Of a stretch of DNA of 43,211 nucleotides, positions 34,138 to 42,008 are shown in pieces. Location: contig QUKC01000022.1 in NCBI GenBank assembly GCA_003481005.1, positions 1-43,211 of the forward strand, read 5' to 3'. The position numbers and the translations under genes were made by a program. The stretch's first letter is position 1. Each line of letters starts with the position of its first letter. The stretch comes from Firmicutes bacterium TM09-10 (lineage in GTDB: Bacteria > Bacillota > Clostridia > Lachnospirales > Lachnospiraceae). The notes below the pieces were generated by a model. That model saw only the letters and a program-made list of their open reading frames with translations, did not search any database and was not told where the DNA came from.

Positions 34138-34872
34138 ATGAAAAAATTTTTGCTGCTGTTAGGTATGGTGACCTGCCTGATCGGTACAGCCGCGTGCGGC
34201 AAAGCAGACCAGGTGCAGGAAAGCCAGCTGCAGATCGATGAAGCAAGCCTGATCAATTATTCTGATCAGGTGGTAAATGCACTGAACGAGATTGTAACCG
34301 GTGGCATGCAGGATCAGTATGCAAGCGACGCGGTTATCAGCGCCGGCATTTCCAGCTGGGAATCGGCGATGTCCGATCTGGGTGCATATAATGGAGTGAC
34401 AGATCATAAAGTAGAGATTGGTTCCGACGAGGCGATTGTGGAAGCGAGCGTTTCCGGTGCGGATCATAATGCGGTTGTTACCCTGATTATCAATGACCAG
34501 GGCAGCCTGTCTTCCATCACAGTAAATGTAGAACGTTCCATGGGTGAGCTGATGTTAAATGCAGCCCTTAACACCCTGATGGGTATGGGAACGGTATTTA
34601 TTATCCTGATTCTGATCAGCTTGTTAATCGGCTGCTTCAAGTTTATCCCGCAGATTCAGGAAAAGTTTTCCAAGAAGAACAAACAGCCTGCAGCTGTTCC
34701 TGCAGCGGCACCGGTTGTTGCAGCGCCTGTTGAAGAAGAGGAAGAAACCTCAGATGAAGAGCTGATCGCAGTAATCGCAGCGGCGATTGCGGCAAGCGAA
34801 GGCAGCACATCGACAGACGGATTTGTTGTAAGAAGTATCAGACGGCGCAGCGGAAGCTGGAAAAATGCCTGA
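34138..34872 (+). CDS. Lipoprotein-OadG hybrid, decarboxylase gamma subunit
   Basis: A 244-residue protein with an unusual make-up. The N-terminus is a lipoprotein signal with a lipobox ending at Cys20 (IGTAAC). Residues about 25-140 form an extracytoplasmic alpha/beta domain resembling the DUF3887/cystatin-like fold. One membrane helix (about 148-172, GTVFIILILISLLIGCF) is followed by a Pro/Ala and acidic cytoplasmic part ending SEGSTSTDGFVVRSIRR, as in OadG/MmdD sodium-pump gamma subunits. Gamma subunits hold the carboxyltransferase to the membrane pump. It starts 18 bp after the MmdA-like gene. The fold of the outer domain is my judgement from weak patterns. Confidence 0.75.
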   Translation: MKKFLLLLGMVTCLIGTAACGKADQVQESQLQIDEASLINYSDQVVNALNEIVTGGMQDQYASDAVISAGISSWESAMSDLGAYNGVTDHKVEIGSDEAIVEASVSGADHNAVVTLIINDQGSLSSITVNVERSMGELMLNAALNTLMGMGTVFIILILISLLIGCFKFIPQIQEKFSKKNKQPAAVPAAAPVVAAPVEEEEETSDEELIAVIAAAIAASEGSTSTDGFVVRSIRRRSGSWKNA

Positions 34873-34906
34873 GCAAAAAGCATATTACTCACAGGAGGAT
34901 TGAATC

Positions 34907-35281
34907 ATGAAGAATTATACCATTACCGTAAACGGAAACGTATATGATGTTACAGTAGAAGAAAGCGGCGCAGCACCGGTTGCAGCACCCAAGACCGCAC
35001 CTAAGGCAGCTCCGAAAGCAGCGCCCAAGGCTGCTCCCAAAGCAGCAGCTCCGGCAGGTGCAGCAGGCAGCATCCGCGTAGAAGCAGGCGCAGCCGGCAA
35101 GGTATTCAAGATTGACGCTGCGGTTGGCCAGGCTGTAAAATCCGGCGATCCGGTTGTTACCATCGAAGCAATGAAGATGGAAATCCCCGTTGTAGCTCCT
35201 AAGGACGGTACTGTGGCAAGCATCAATGTAGCAGTCGGCGACGCGATCGAAGCAGGTGCATTACTGGCAACCTTAAACTGA
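34907..35281 (+). CDS. Biotin carrier protein of the decarboxylase
   Basis: A 124-residue protein. The N-terminal segment (1-20) has the KNYTITVNGNVYDVTVEE pattern of decarboxylase biotin subunits; residues 24-50 are an Ala-Pro-Lys linker of repeated APK units; residues 55-124 are the biotinyl domain with Lys90 in EAMKMEI as the biotin site. It should shuttle CO2 between the carboxyltransferases and OadB. It matches MmdC or the 1.3S transcarboxylase subunit in plan. AGGAGG precedes the start. The linker DNA is internally repetitive, so unit number may vary between strains. Confidence 0.93.
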   Translation: MKNYTITVNGNVYDVTVEESGAAPVAAPKTAPKAAPKAAPKAAPKAAAPAGAAGSIRVEAGAAGKVFKIDAAVGQAVKSGDPVVTIEAMKMEIPVVAPKDGTVASINVAVGDAIEAGALLATLN

Positions 35282-35325
35282 TCCGGATTGTCCGGCCCTG
35301 ATTACTGACACAGGAGGTCAACGAA

Positions 35326-36477
35326 ATGTCTTATATTACGACTACGATGGACAACCTGATTCATCAGACTGCATTTTTCAATATGACATGGGGAAATGTA
35401 GTGATGATTCTGGTGGCATGCGTGTTCCTTTACCTGGCAATCGCCAAGGAATTCGAGCCGCTGCTGCTTGTCCCGATTGCATTTGGCATGCTGCTTGTAA
35501 ATATCTACCCGGATATCATGCTGAGCTTTGAGGATTCCTCAAACGGCGTAGGCGGCCTGCTGTATTATTTCTACAAACTGGATGAATGGGCAATTCTGCC
35601 GTCCCTGATCTTCATGGGTGTCGGTGCGATGACAGACTTCGGTCCGCTGATTGCAAACCCGAAGAGTTTCCTGTTGGGAGCTGCAGCACAGTTTGGTATC
35701 TTCGCTGCATACTTCGGTGCGATTGCGATGGGCTTCAATGACAAAGCTGCAGCTGCAATCTCCATCATCGGCGGTGCAGACGGCCCTACCTCTATTTTCC
35801 TTTGCGGTAAGCTGGGACAGACCCAGCTGCTTGGACCGATCGCAGTAGCGGCATATTCCTATATGTCCCTGGTGCCGATCATCCAGCCCCCGATTATGAA
35901 GCTTCTGACCACAGAAAAAGAGCGGAAGATCAAAATGGAACAGCTCCGTCCGGTTACAAAGCTGGAGCGTATCCTGTTCCCGATCATTGTTACAATCGTT
36001 GTCTGCCTGATCCTGCCTACCACAGCTCCGCTGGTTGGTATGCTGATGTTAGGTAACCTGTTCAGAGAAAGCGGTGTGGTTCGTCAGCTGGCGGATACCG
36101 CATCCAACGCCCTGATGTACATCGTTGTAATTCTGCTCGGTACTTCCGTTGGCGCAACGACAAGTGCAGAAGCATTCTTAAACTGGGATACCATCAAGAT
36201 CGTTGTGCTGGGCCTGATTGCATTCGCATTCGGTACCGCTGCAGGCGTTCTGTTCGGTAAACTGATGTGCAAGGTTTCACATGGAAAAGTAAATCCGCTG
36301 ATCGGTTCCGCAGGCGTATCTGCTGTGCCGATGGCAGCCCGCGTATCGCAGAAGGTTGGCGCTCAGGCAGATCCTACCAACTTCCTGCTGATGCATGCGA
36401 TGGGTCCGAACGTAGCCGGCGTTATCGGTACTGCAGTAGCAGCCGGTACGTTTATGGCGATCTTCGGTGTGTTCTAA
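35326..36477 (+). CDS. oadB: Na+-pumping decarboxylase beta subunit
   Basis: A 383-residue polytopic membrane protein, the OadB/MmdB/GcdB sodium pump. It decarboxylates carboxybiotin and exports Na+. The conserved [17 protein letters not shown] (about 146-162, with the functional Asp) and [16 protein letters not shown] near the C-terminus are diagnostic. The spacing of hydrophobic segments (about nine) is normal. AGGAGG precedes the start, 44 bp after the biotin carrier gene. As one pump serves all such decarboxylases, it does not itself reveal the substrate. Confidence 0.95.
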   Translation: MSYITTTMDNLIHQTAFFNMTWGNVVMILVACVFLYLAIAKEFEPLLLVPIAFGMLLVNIYPDIMLSFEDSSNGVGGLLYYFYKLDEWAILPSLIFMGVGAMTDFGPLIANPKSFLLGAAAQFGIFAAYFGAIAMGFNDKAAAAISIIGGADGPTSIFLCGKLGQTQLLGPIAVAAYSYMSLVPIIQPPIMKLLTTEKERKIKMEQLRPVTKLERILFPIIVTIVVCLILPTTAPLVGMLMLGNLFRESGVVRQLADTASNALMYIVVILLGTSVGATTSAEAFLNWDTIKIVVLGLIAFAFGTAAGVLFGKLMCKVSHGKVNPLIGSAGVSAVPMAARVSQKVGAQADPTNFLLMHAMGPNVAGVIGTAVAAGTFMAIFGVF

Positions 36478-36548
36478 AGAATATCTGATCTGAATTTCGG
36501 AACCGACCGCGCATGCTGCAGGGCAGGATGGCGGCCAGGCTCCACCTG

Positions 36549-36578
36549 TTGCCGGATACAGATGCTGTCCGGTAAAAT
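36549..36578 (+). promoter_or_regulatory. Internal promoter with a dyad before oadA
   Basis: TTGCCG (36549-36554) and TAAAAT (36573-36578) are 18 bp apart in the 124-bp gap before oadA. The spacer is nearly filled by an inverted repeat, CCGGA at 36552-36556 and TCCGG at 36568-36572, centred about one helical turn apart. This could be a repressor site giving oadA separate control. As RNA from an upstream start it would form a short hairpin. Confidence 0.45.
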
Positions 36579-36601
36579 AGAACAGTATGGAGGAAATGAC
36601 A

Positions 36602-38008
36602 ATGCCTGTACAAAAACCGATTAAAATTACGGAAACTGTACTTCGTGATGCACATCAGTCGCTGATTGCGACCAGAATGCCTACCGAGTTAATGCTTCCT
36701 ATCGTAGATAAAATGGATAAAGTCGGATATCATTCCGTAGAGTGCTGGGGTGGCGCAACCTTTGATGCGTGCCTGCGTTTCTTAAAGGAAGATCCGTGGG
36801 ATCGTCTGCGCAAGCTGCGTGACGGTTTCAAAAATACCAAACTGCAGATGCTGTTCCGTGGACAGAATATCCTCGGATATCGTCACTATGCAGATGATGT
36901 GGTAGAGTATTTCGTACAGAAATCTATCGCAAACGGTATTGATATCATCCGTATTTTCGACTGCTTAAACGACCTGCGCAACCTGGAATGCGCAGTAAAA
37001 GCCTGCAACAAGGAAAAAGGACACGCTCAGGTAGCTCTTTCCTATACGCTTGGCGATGCATATACTCTGGATTACTGGACCAATATCGCAAAAGAAATTG
37101 AAGATATGGGTGCAGATTCCATCTGTATCAAGGATATGGCAGGTCTGCTGCTTCCGTATAAAGCAACCGAACTGATCAGCGCCATGAAGGGTGCGACCAA
37201 GCTGCCGATCCAGCTGCATACCCACTATACCTCCGGCGTTGCAAGCATGACCTACTTAAAGGCTGTTGAAGCTGGCGTAGACGTTATCGACTGTGCAATG
37301 TCTCCGTTTGCACTGGGTACTTCCCAGCCTGCAACAGAGGTTATGGTTGAGACCTTCCGCGGCACACCTTATGACACCGGTTACGACCAGAACCTTCTGG
37401 CTGAAATCGCTGACTACTTCCGTCCTTACAGAGAAGAGTGCTTAAAGTCCGGTCTGATGGATCCCAAGGTTCTTGGCGTAAACATCAAGACACTGATGTA
37501 TCAGGTTCCTGGCGGTATGCTTTCCAACATGGTAAGCCAGCTGAAAGAGCAGAACGCAAGCGACAAGTACGACGATGTGCTGAAGGAAATCCCGAAGGTT
37601 CGGAAAGATTTTGGTGAGCCTCCGCTGGTTACTCCTTCTTCTCAGATTGTCGGCACACAGGCAGTCTTCAATGTCCTGATGGGCGAGCGCTACAAGATGG
37701 CAACCGACCAGACCAAGGATCTGCTTTCCGGCAAATATGGCCGCACTGTAAAGCCCTTCAATCCGGAAGTTCAGAAGAAGGTTATCGGCGACAGAGAAGT
37801 GATCACATGCCGTCCTGCAGACCTGATTCCGAACGAACTGGAGAAGATCGAATCCGAGATGAAGCAGTGGAAGCAGCAGGATGAAGATATCCTGACCTAT
37901 GCACTGTTCCCTCAGGTTGCAACCGATTTCTTCAAATATCGTCTTGCACAGCAGGAAAAAGTGGATTTAAAGCAGGCTGATACAAAGAATGCCGCTTATC
38001 CGGTATAA
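36602..38008 (+). CDS. oadA: Oxaloacetate decarboxylase / pyruvate carboxyltransferase alpha (5S-like)
   Basis: A 468-residue carboxyltransferase of the OadA/PycB/5S type, transferring carboxyl between oxaloacetate (or pyruvate) and biotin. Seen are ETVLRDAHQSL, the active lysine in CIKDMAGLLLP, metal ligands in LHTHYTSG, the ECWGGATFD segment and the C-terminal PYC_OADA helical part. It ends without a biotinyl domain, so it must use the separate carrier at 34907. The ATG at 36602 follows GGAGGA by seven bases; an upstream ATG at 36587 overlaps that site. A terminator follows at 38027. Confidence 0.93.
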   Translation: MPVQKPIKITETVLRDAHQSLIATRMPTELMLPIVDKMDKVGYHSVECWGGATFDACLRFLKEDPWDRLRKLRDGFKNTKLQMLFRGQNILGYRHYADDVVEYFVQKSIANGIDIIRIFDCLNDLRNLECAVKACNKEKGHAQVALSYTLGDAYTLDYWTNIAKEIEDMGADSICIKDMAGLLLPYKATELISAMKGATKLPIQLHTHYTSGVASMTYLKAVEAGVDVIDCAMSPFALGTSQPATEVMVETFRGTPYDTGYDQNLLAEIADYFRPYREECLKSGLMDPKVLGVNIKTLMYQVPGGMLSNMVSQLKEQNASDKYDDVLKEIPKVRKDFGEPPLVTPSSQIVGTQAVFNVLMGERYKMATDQTKDLLSGKYGRTVKPFNPEVQKKVIGDREVITCRPADLIPNELEKIESEMKQWKQQDEDILTYALFPQVATDFFKYRLAQQEKVDLKQADTKNAAYPV

Positions 38009-38026
38009 GGATTCCATAAAAAGTAC

Positions 38027-38056
38027 AAAGGGAAGCCATCTCTGGCTTCCCTTTTT
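38027..38056 (+). terminator. Terminator after oadA
   Basis: A stem of at least 9 bp (GGGAAGCCA pairing with TGGCTTCCC) has a TCTC loop and TTTTT after it. The A residues before the stem extend the pairing to the T-run. It ends the decarboxylase cluster. Confidence 0.92.
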
Positions 38057-38064
38057 GCCGTCTA

Positions 38065-38093
38065 TTGACAGTCCGGCATCCAGCCGCTAAAAT
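38065..38093 (+). promoter_or_regulatory. Promoter of the RpiR regulator with a dyad in the spacer
   Basis: Perfect TTGACA (38065-38070) and TAAAAT (38088-38093) with a 17-bp spacer. CGGC (38074-38077) and GCCG (38083-38086) form an inverted repeat between them, a placement typical of repressor or autoregulator sites. A 7-bp inverted repeat (38104-38110 with 38124-38130) lies in the leader. Confidence 0.7.
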
Positions 38094-38155
38094 GTTAAAA
38101 GAAGGTTTTTGCGTGTGAGAATCAAAAACCAGAGGGGCGAGAAGGAAACGAAAAG

Positions 38156-39088
38156 ATGGAGAACAGACACGATATTATTTCCCGGATTAACGAGAAATAT
38201 GCGGCGATGAGTAAAGGCCATAAGGCGATTGCGACTTATATTATGGAGCACTACGATCAGGCGGCTTTTATGACGGCGGCGAAACTCGGCGCAGAGCTTG
38301 GAATCAGCGAATCGACCGTAGTCCGGTTTGCAGCCGGACTGGGATATGAAGGCTATCCGCAGATGCAGCAGGCGATCGCGGCATGGGTCAAGGGAAAGTT
38401 AAATACCGTGGATGGCGTTGGAGCAAAATATGCGGGCAGCACCCAGTCTGAAATTCTGACCTCTGTTTTAAACAGCGATATCGAAAAGCTGCGGCATACG
38501 ATCGATCATCTCGATCCGGCAGCATTTGAAACGGCAGTGGATCTGATTCTTTCCGCAAAACGGGTTTATATTCTCGGAATCCGCAGCTGTGAGCCGTTGG
38601 CCGGTTTTTTAAGCTTTTATCTGGGGATGATCCGGGATAACGTCATTCAGATCAAATCCACGAGCACAAGCGAAATTTTCGAACAGATGCTGCGGATCGA
38701 CGAAGAGGACTGTATCATCGGAATCAGCTTTCCGCGCTACTCCATGCGGACGTTAAAGGCGATGGAATTTGCAAATGACAGGAGCGCCAAGGTCATTACG
38801 ATCACGGACAGCGTCCATTCTCCGATGAATTTATATTCTTCCTGCAACCTGCTTGCCAGAAGTGACATGGTTTCGATCGTGGATTCGCTCGTTGCGCCGC
38901 TTTCTGTCATCAATGCGCTCGTTGTGGCGCTCTGTATGAAAAGTCCGGAGCAGGTTCGTAAAAATCTGGAGCAGCTGGAAAATACCTGGAATAATTATCA
39001 GGTTTATATGAATGATGAGATCAATTTTATCAATGAGGATTCGGTTCTGACAGAATCCTTTTTAAATCCGAAGGAGACGGAAGATTGA
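38156..39088 (+). CDS. RpiR/MurR-family transcriptional regulator
   Basis: A 310-residue regulator. The N-terminal RpiR helix-turn-helix (about 30-75) reads AAKLGAELGISESTVVRFAAGLGYEGYPQ. The C-terminal SIS domain (about 120-260) has VYILGIRSCEPLAGFL and GISFPRYSMRTLKAMEFA, a fold that binds phosphosugars. These proteins usually control sugar or amino-sugar uptake and catabolism. Here it is coupled to a flavoprotein gene and sits next to the decarboxylase cluster, so its target is unclear. Autoregulation is possible through the dyad in its promoter. A purine run (GAAGGA) precedes the ATG. Confidence 0.92.
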   Translation: MENRHDIISRINEKYAAMSKGHKAIATYIMEHYDQAAFMTAAKLGAELGISESTVVRFAAGLGYEGYPQMQQAIAAWVKGKLNTVDGVGAKYAGSTQSEILTSVLNSDIEKLRHTIDHLDPAAFETAVDLILSAKRVYILGIRSCEPLAGFLSFYLGMIRDNVIQIKSTSTSEIFEQMLRIDEEDCIIGISFPRYSMRTLKAMEFANDRSAKVITITDSVHSPMNLYSSCNLLARSDMVSIVDSLVAPLSVINALVVALCMKSPEQVRKNLEQLENTWNNYQVYMNDEINFINEDSVLTESFLNPKETED

Positions 39089-40371
39089 AAAAAAATATCG
39101 CGGTAATCGGCGGCGGGGCAGCCGGAATGATGGCGGCTTATGCGGCGGCAAAATCCGGCGCTCAGGTGACGCTTTATGAAAAAAATGAAAAACTGGGCAA
39201 GAAAATTTATATTACCGGAAAAGGGCGCTGCAATGTGACAAATGACTGCAGCAGGGACGTCCTTTTCGATCAGGTTGTAACGAATCCGAAGTTTTTATAC
39301 AGCGCGTTTGAAACGTTTGATAATCAGGCGGTGATGCAGCTTTTGGAGCAGGCGGGGTGTCCATTGAAAACGGAACGCGGCAACCGCGTGTTCCCGGTAT
39401 CCGACCATTCTTCGGACGTTATCCGCGCGTTGGAGCGCCTGCTGCAGAGAGAGGGCGTGAAGGTTCATCTGCACAGCAGCGTGAAGCGGGTTCTGGAAGA
39501 GGACGGGCAAGCAGTCGGTCTGGAGCTTTCCGATGGGAAAAGGATACAGGCAGACAGCGTGATTGTGGCGACGGGCGGTCTGTCCTATCCGTCTACCGGT
39601 TCGACCGGAGACGGCTATCGGTGGGCGGAAGCAACCGGACATAAGGTTGTGGCATGCACGCCGTCATTGGTGCCGTTTGTGACGGAAGATACCTGGTGCG
39701 CAAAGCTGCAGGGACTTGCATTAAAAAACGTCAACCTGGCGCTTTACTTCGATGGAAAGGAAATCTATCAGGGCTTCGGGGAAATGCTGTTTACGCACTT
39801 TGGCGTGAGCGGACCGCTGGTGTTGTCCGCGAGCAGCTACTACAGCGCGCAGCTTGCAAAATGGACGAAAAAAAACGAAAAGAAAAAACTATCGCGTCCG
39901 GAATGTCGGATAGAACTGAATTTAAAGCCTGCACTGACTGCAGAGCAGCTGGATAAACGGCTTTTGCGGGAATTTGACAGTCAGAAAAATAAAAATTTCG
40001 GGAATGCGATTGACGGGCTGTTCCCGGCACGCCTGATTCCGGTCATGCTGGAATTATCCGGAATCGAACCGGAAAAAAAGGTACATGAAATTACGAAACA
40101 GGAACGGCAGAAATTTGCGGCGCTGATCCGGAAGCTGCCGATGACAGTGGAGAAAACCGGGGAGTTTGCCGAAGCAATTATTACGCGCGGCGGCGTCTAT
40201 GTAAAGGATGTCAATCCGTCCACGATGGAATCCAAACGCCTGCCGGGACTGTATTTTGCAGGCGAGGTGCTGGATGTGGATACACTGACCGGCGGATTTA
40301 ATTTGCAGGTCGCGTGGTCGACCGGCTACCTTGCCGGGACGAGCGCGGCAGGCAGTAATAAAGGAGAATAA
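39085..40371 (+). CDS. BaiN/HI0933-family flavoprotein
   Basis: A 428-residue FAD-binding oxidoreductase. The dinucleotide fold appears at residues 5-17 (IGGGAAGMMAAYA), then KLGKKIYITGKGRCNVTN, the VIVATGGLSYPSTGSTGDGYRWA segment and a C-terminal PGLYFAGEVLDVDTLTGGFNLQVAWSTGY typical of the HI0933 group. Some members (BaiN) are linked to bile-acid dehydroxylation, but most are uncharacterised, and nothing here supports a bile-acid role. The TTG start at 39085 follows AAGGAG by eight bases and overlaps the regulator's stop (TTGA). It is followed 1 bp later by cmk. Confidence 0.88.
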   Translation: MKKNIAVIGGGAAGMMAAYAAAKSGAQVTLYEKNEKLGKKIYITGKGRCNVTNDCSRDVLFDQVVTNPKFLYSAFETFDNQAVMQLLEQAGCPLKTERGNRVFPVSDHSSDVIRALERLLQREGVKVHLHSSVKRVLEEDGQAVGLELSDGKRIQADSVIVATGGLSYPSTGSTGDGYRWAEATGHKVVACTPSLVPFVTEDTWCAKLQGLALKNVNLALYFDGKEIYQGFGEMLFTHFGVSGPLVLSASSYYSAQLAKWTKKNEKKKLSRPECRIELNLKPALTAEQLDKRLLREFDSQKNKNFGNAIDGLFPARLIPVMLELSGIEPEKKVHEITKQERQKFAALIRKLPMTVEKTGEFAEAIITRGGVYVKDVNPSTMESKRLPGLYFAGEVLDVDTLTGGFNLQVAWSTGYLAGTSAAGSNKGE

Positions 40372-40372
40372 A

Positions 40373-41041
40373 ATGGGATACAGCATTGCAATTGACGGAC
40401 CTGCAGGAGCGGGAAAAAGTACAATCGCCAAAAAGGTGGCGGCAAAGAAAGGCTGCTGTTATGTGGACACAGGCGCGATTTACCGCGCGATGGCATATTT
40501 TTTGCTGGAAAACGGCGTAAAAGGGGAAGAAACCGACCGAATCGCAAAAAAATGTCAGGAGGCGAACATACGGGTCGCATATGAGGCAGGCGAACAGCAG
40601 GTATTTTTAAACGGAGAAAATGTAAACAGTAAAATCCGTACCGAAGAAGTCGGACAGATGGCTTCCAAGAGCGCGGCTGTGCCGCAGGTGAGAAGCTGGC
40701 TGATCGATCTGCAGCGCGGTCTGGCGGTGACGCAGAATGTGATTATGGACGGCAGAGATATTGGAACCTGCGTTCTTCCGCAGGCGACAGTCAAAATTTA
40801 TCTGACCGCATCGGCGGATGTGCGTGCAAAGCGCCGTTATGACGAATACTGTGCAAAGGGCATGGACTGCGATTATGAAGAGATTTTAAATACCGTCAAA
40901 AAACGGGATATGCAGGATATGACGCGGGCGATCGCGCCGTTAAAGCAGGCGGACGACGCAGTGCTTCTGGATACCTCCGATCTTTCAATTGAAGAGGTTG
41001 TTGACCGGATTCTGGAAATCTGCGCGGAAAAAGGCTGCTGA
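40373..41041 (+). CDS. cmk: Cytidylate kinase
   Basis: A 222-residue nucleoside monophosphate kinase that converts CMP and dCMP to diphosphates. The P-loop is IDGPAGAGKST (residues 7-17); YVDTGAIYRAMA is the acceptor-binding segment, MDGRDIGT and the LTASADVRAKRRYDE lid follow. AAAGGAG stands before the ATG at 40373; a frame from 40331 lies in the previous gene. A location beside ispH and rpsA is widely conserved in Firmicutes. Confidence 0.96.
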   Translation: MGYSIAIDGPAGAGKSTIAKKVAAKKGCCYVDTGAIYRAMAYFLLENGVKGEETDRIAKKCQEANIRVAYEAGEQQVFLNGENVNSKIRTEEVGQMASKSAAVPQVRSWLIDLQRGLAVTQNVIMDGRDIGTCVLPQATVKIYLTASADVRAKRRYDEYCAKGMDCDYEEILNTVKKRDMQDMTRAIAPLKQADDAVLLDTSDLSIEEVVDRILEICAEKGC

Positions 41042-41159
41042 GAATCAGGAGCGAGGAAGAGATGAAAAAATAAAATTTTTGAATCGCGGGATTTGTGTCT
41101 GCGTACACTTGACACAAACTCGACATGCGCAAAAAAGTGTGCGCAGAAATGAGGAAAAG

Positions 41160-42008
41160 ATGGAAGTTTTGCTTGCAAAAAGCGCAGGATTTTGCTTTGG
41201 CGTAAAGCGTGCGGTAGACCGGGTGTACGAGCTGGCGCAGACCAGCGCAAAAATATACACTTATGGCCCGATCATCCACAATGAAGAGGTGGTCGGCGAT
41301 CTTGAAAAAAAAGGCGTTTCTGTAATTGAGACAAAAGAAGAGCTCAGACAGATCAAAGAGGGCGTGATCGTGATCCGCTCCCACGGCGTAGCAAAGGAAA
41401 TTTACGACCAGATCGAGCAGCAGGGGCTGGAATGCGTGGATGCGACCTGCCCGTTTGTCAAGCGAATTCATAATATCGTCGAAAAAGAGAGTGCAAACGG
41501 AAAACAGATTTTGATTATCGGCAACGCAGGACACCCGGAAGTAGAGGGGATTATGGGGTGGTCAAGTACCCCTGCGATGGTGGCGGAGTGCGCCGAAGAA
41601 ATCGAACAGATCCAATGTAATCCCGATCAGCCGGTTTGTATTGTGTCGCAGACGACATTTAACTACAATAAATTTCAAGAACTTGTTGAAATTTTCGAAA
41701 AAAAAGGTTATGATATTAGTGTTGTGAATACGATCTGTAACGCAACCGAGGAAAGACAGACCGAGGCAAAAGAAATCGCTGCCAAAGTTGATGCAATGAT
41801 AATAATAGGTGGCAGGCACAGTTCCAATACCAGGAAACTGTACGAGATATGCAGTCGGGAGTGTGCAGATACCTATTTTATACAGACACTGGATGACTTG
41901 CATTTAGATCTACCTAAATCTGTCCGACTAGTGGGTATTACAGCCGGGGCATCTACCCCGAACAAAATTATCGAGGAGGTTCAAAATTATGTCCGAATTA
42001 ACTTTTGA
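41160..42008 (+). CDS. ispH: 4-hydroxy-3-methylbut-2-enyl diphosphate reductase
   Basis: A 282-residue iron-sulfur enzyme, the last step of the MEP isoprenoid pathway, yielding IPP and DMAPP. The three cluster-binding cysteines are Cys12 (SAGFCFGVKRA), Cys97 (DATCPFVKRIH) and Cys193 (NTICNATEERQ); His40 and the VIRSHG segment with His75 are also present. The frame is open to 40989 inside cmk, but GAGGA precedes the ATG at 41160 and homology starts there. In some Clostridia IspH is fused to S1; here it is a separate gene whose last 20 bp overlap rpsA. Confidence 0.96.
   Translation: MEVLLAKSAGFCFGVKRAVDRVYELAQTSAKIYTYGPIIHNEEVVGDLEKKGVSVIETKEELRQIKEGVIVIRSHGVAKEIYDQIEQQGLECVDATCPFVKRIHNIVEKESANGKQILIIGNAGHPEVEGIMGWSSTPAMVAECAEEIEQIQCNPDQPVCIVSQTTFNYNKFQELVEIFEKKGYDISVVNTICNATEERQTEAKEIAAKVDAMIIIGGRHSSNTRKLYEICSRECADTYFIQTLDDLHLDLPKSVRLVGITAGASTPNKIIEEVQNYVRINF

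Noticed and set aside
39085..40371. Bile-acid (bai) operon membership for the BaiN-like flavoprotein
   Set aside because: No other bai-type gene is nearby and the HI0933 family is broad; only the family name is retained.
41109..41140. TTGACA upstream of ispH as a promoter
   Set aside because: No acceptable -10 at 16-18 bp; the region reads AAAAAG there.
40989..41159. N-terminal extension of IspH starting inside cmk
   Set aside because: The 57 extra residues have no IspH homology, overlap cmk in another frame and lack a good ribosome binding site.
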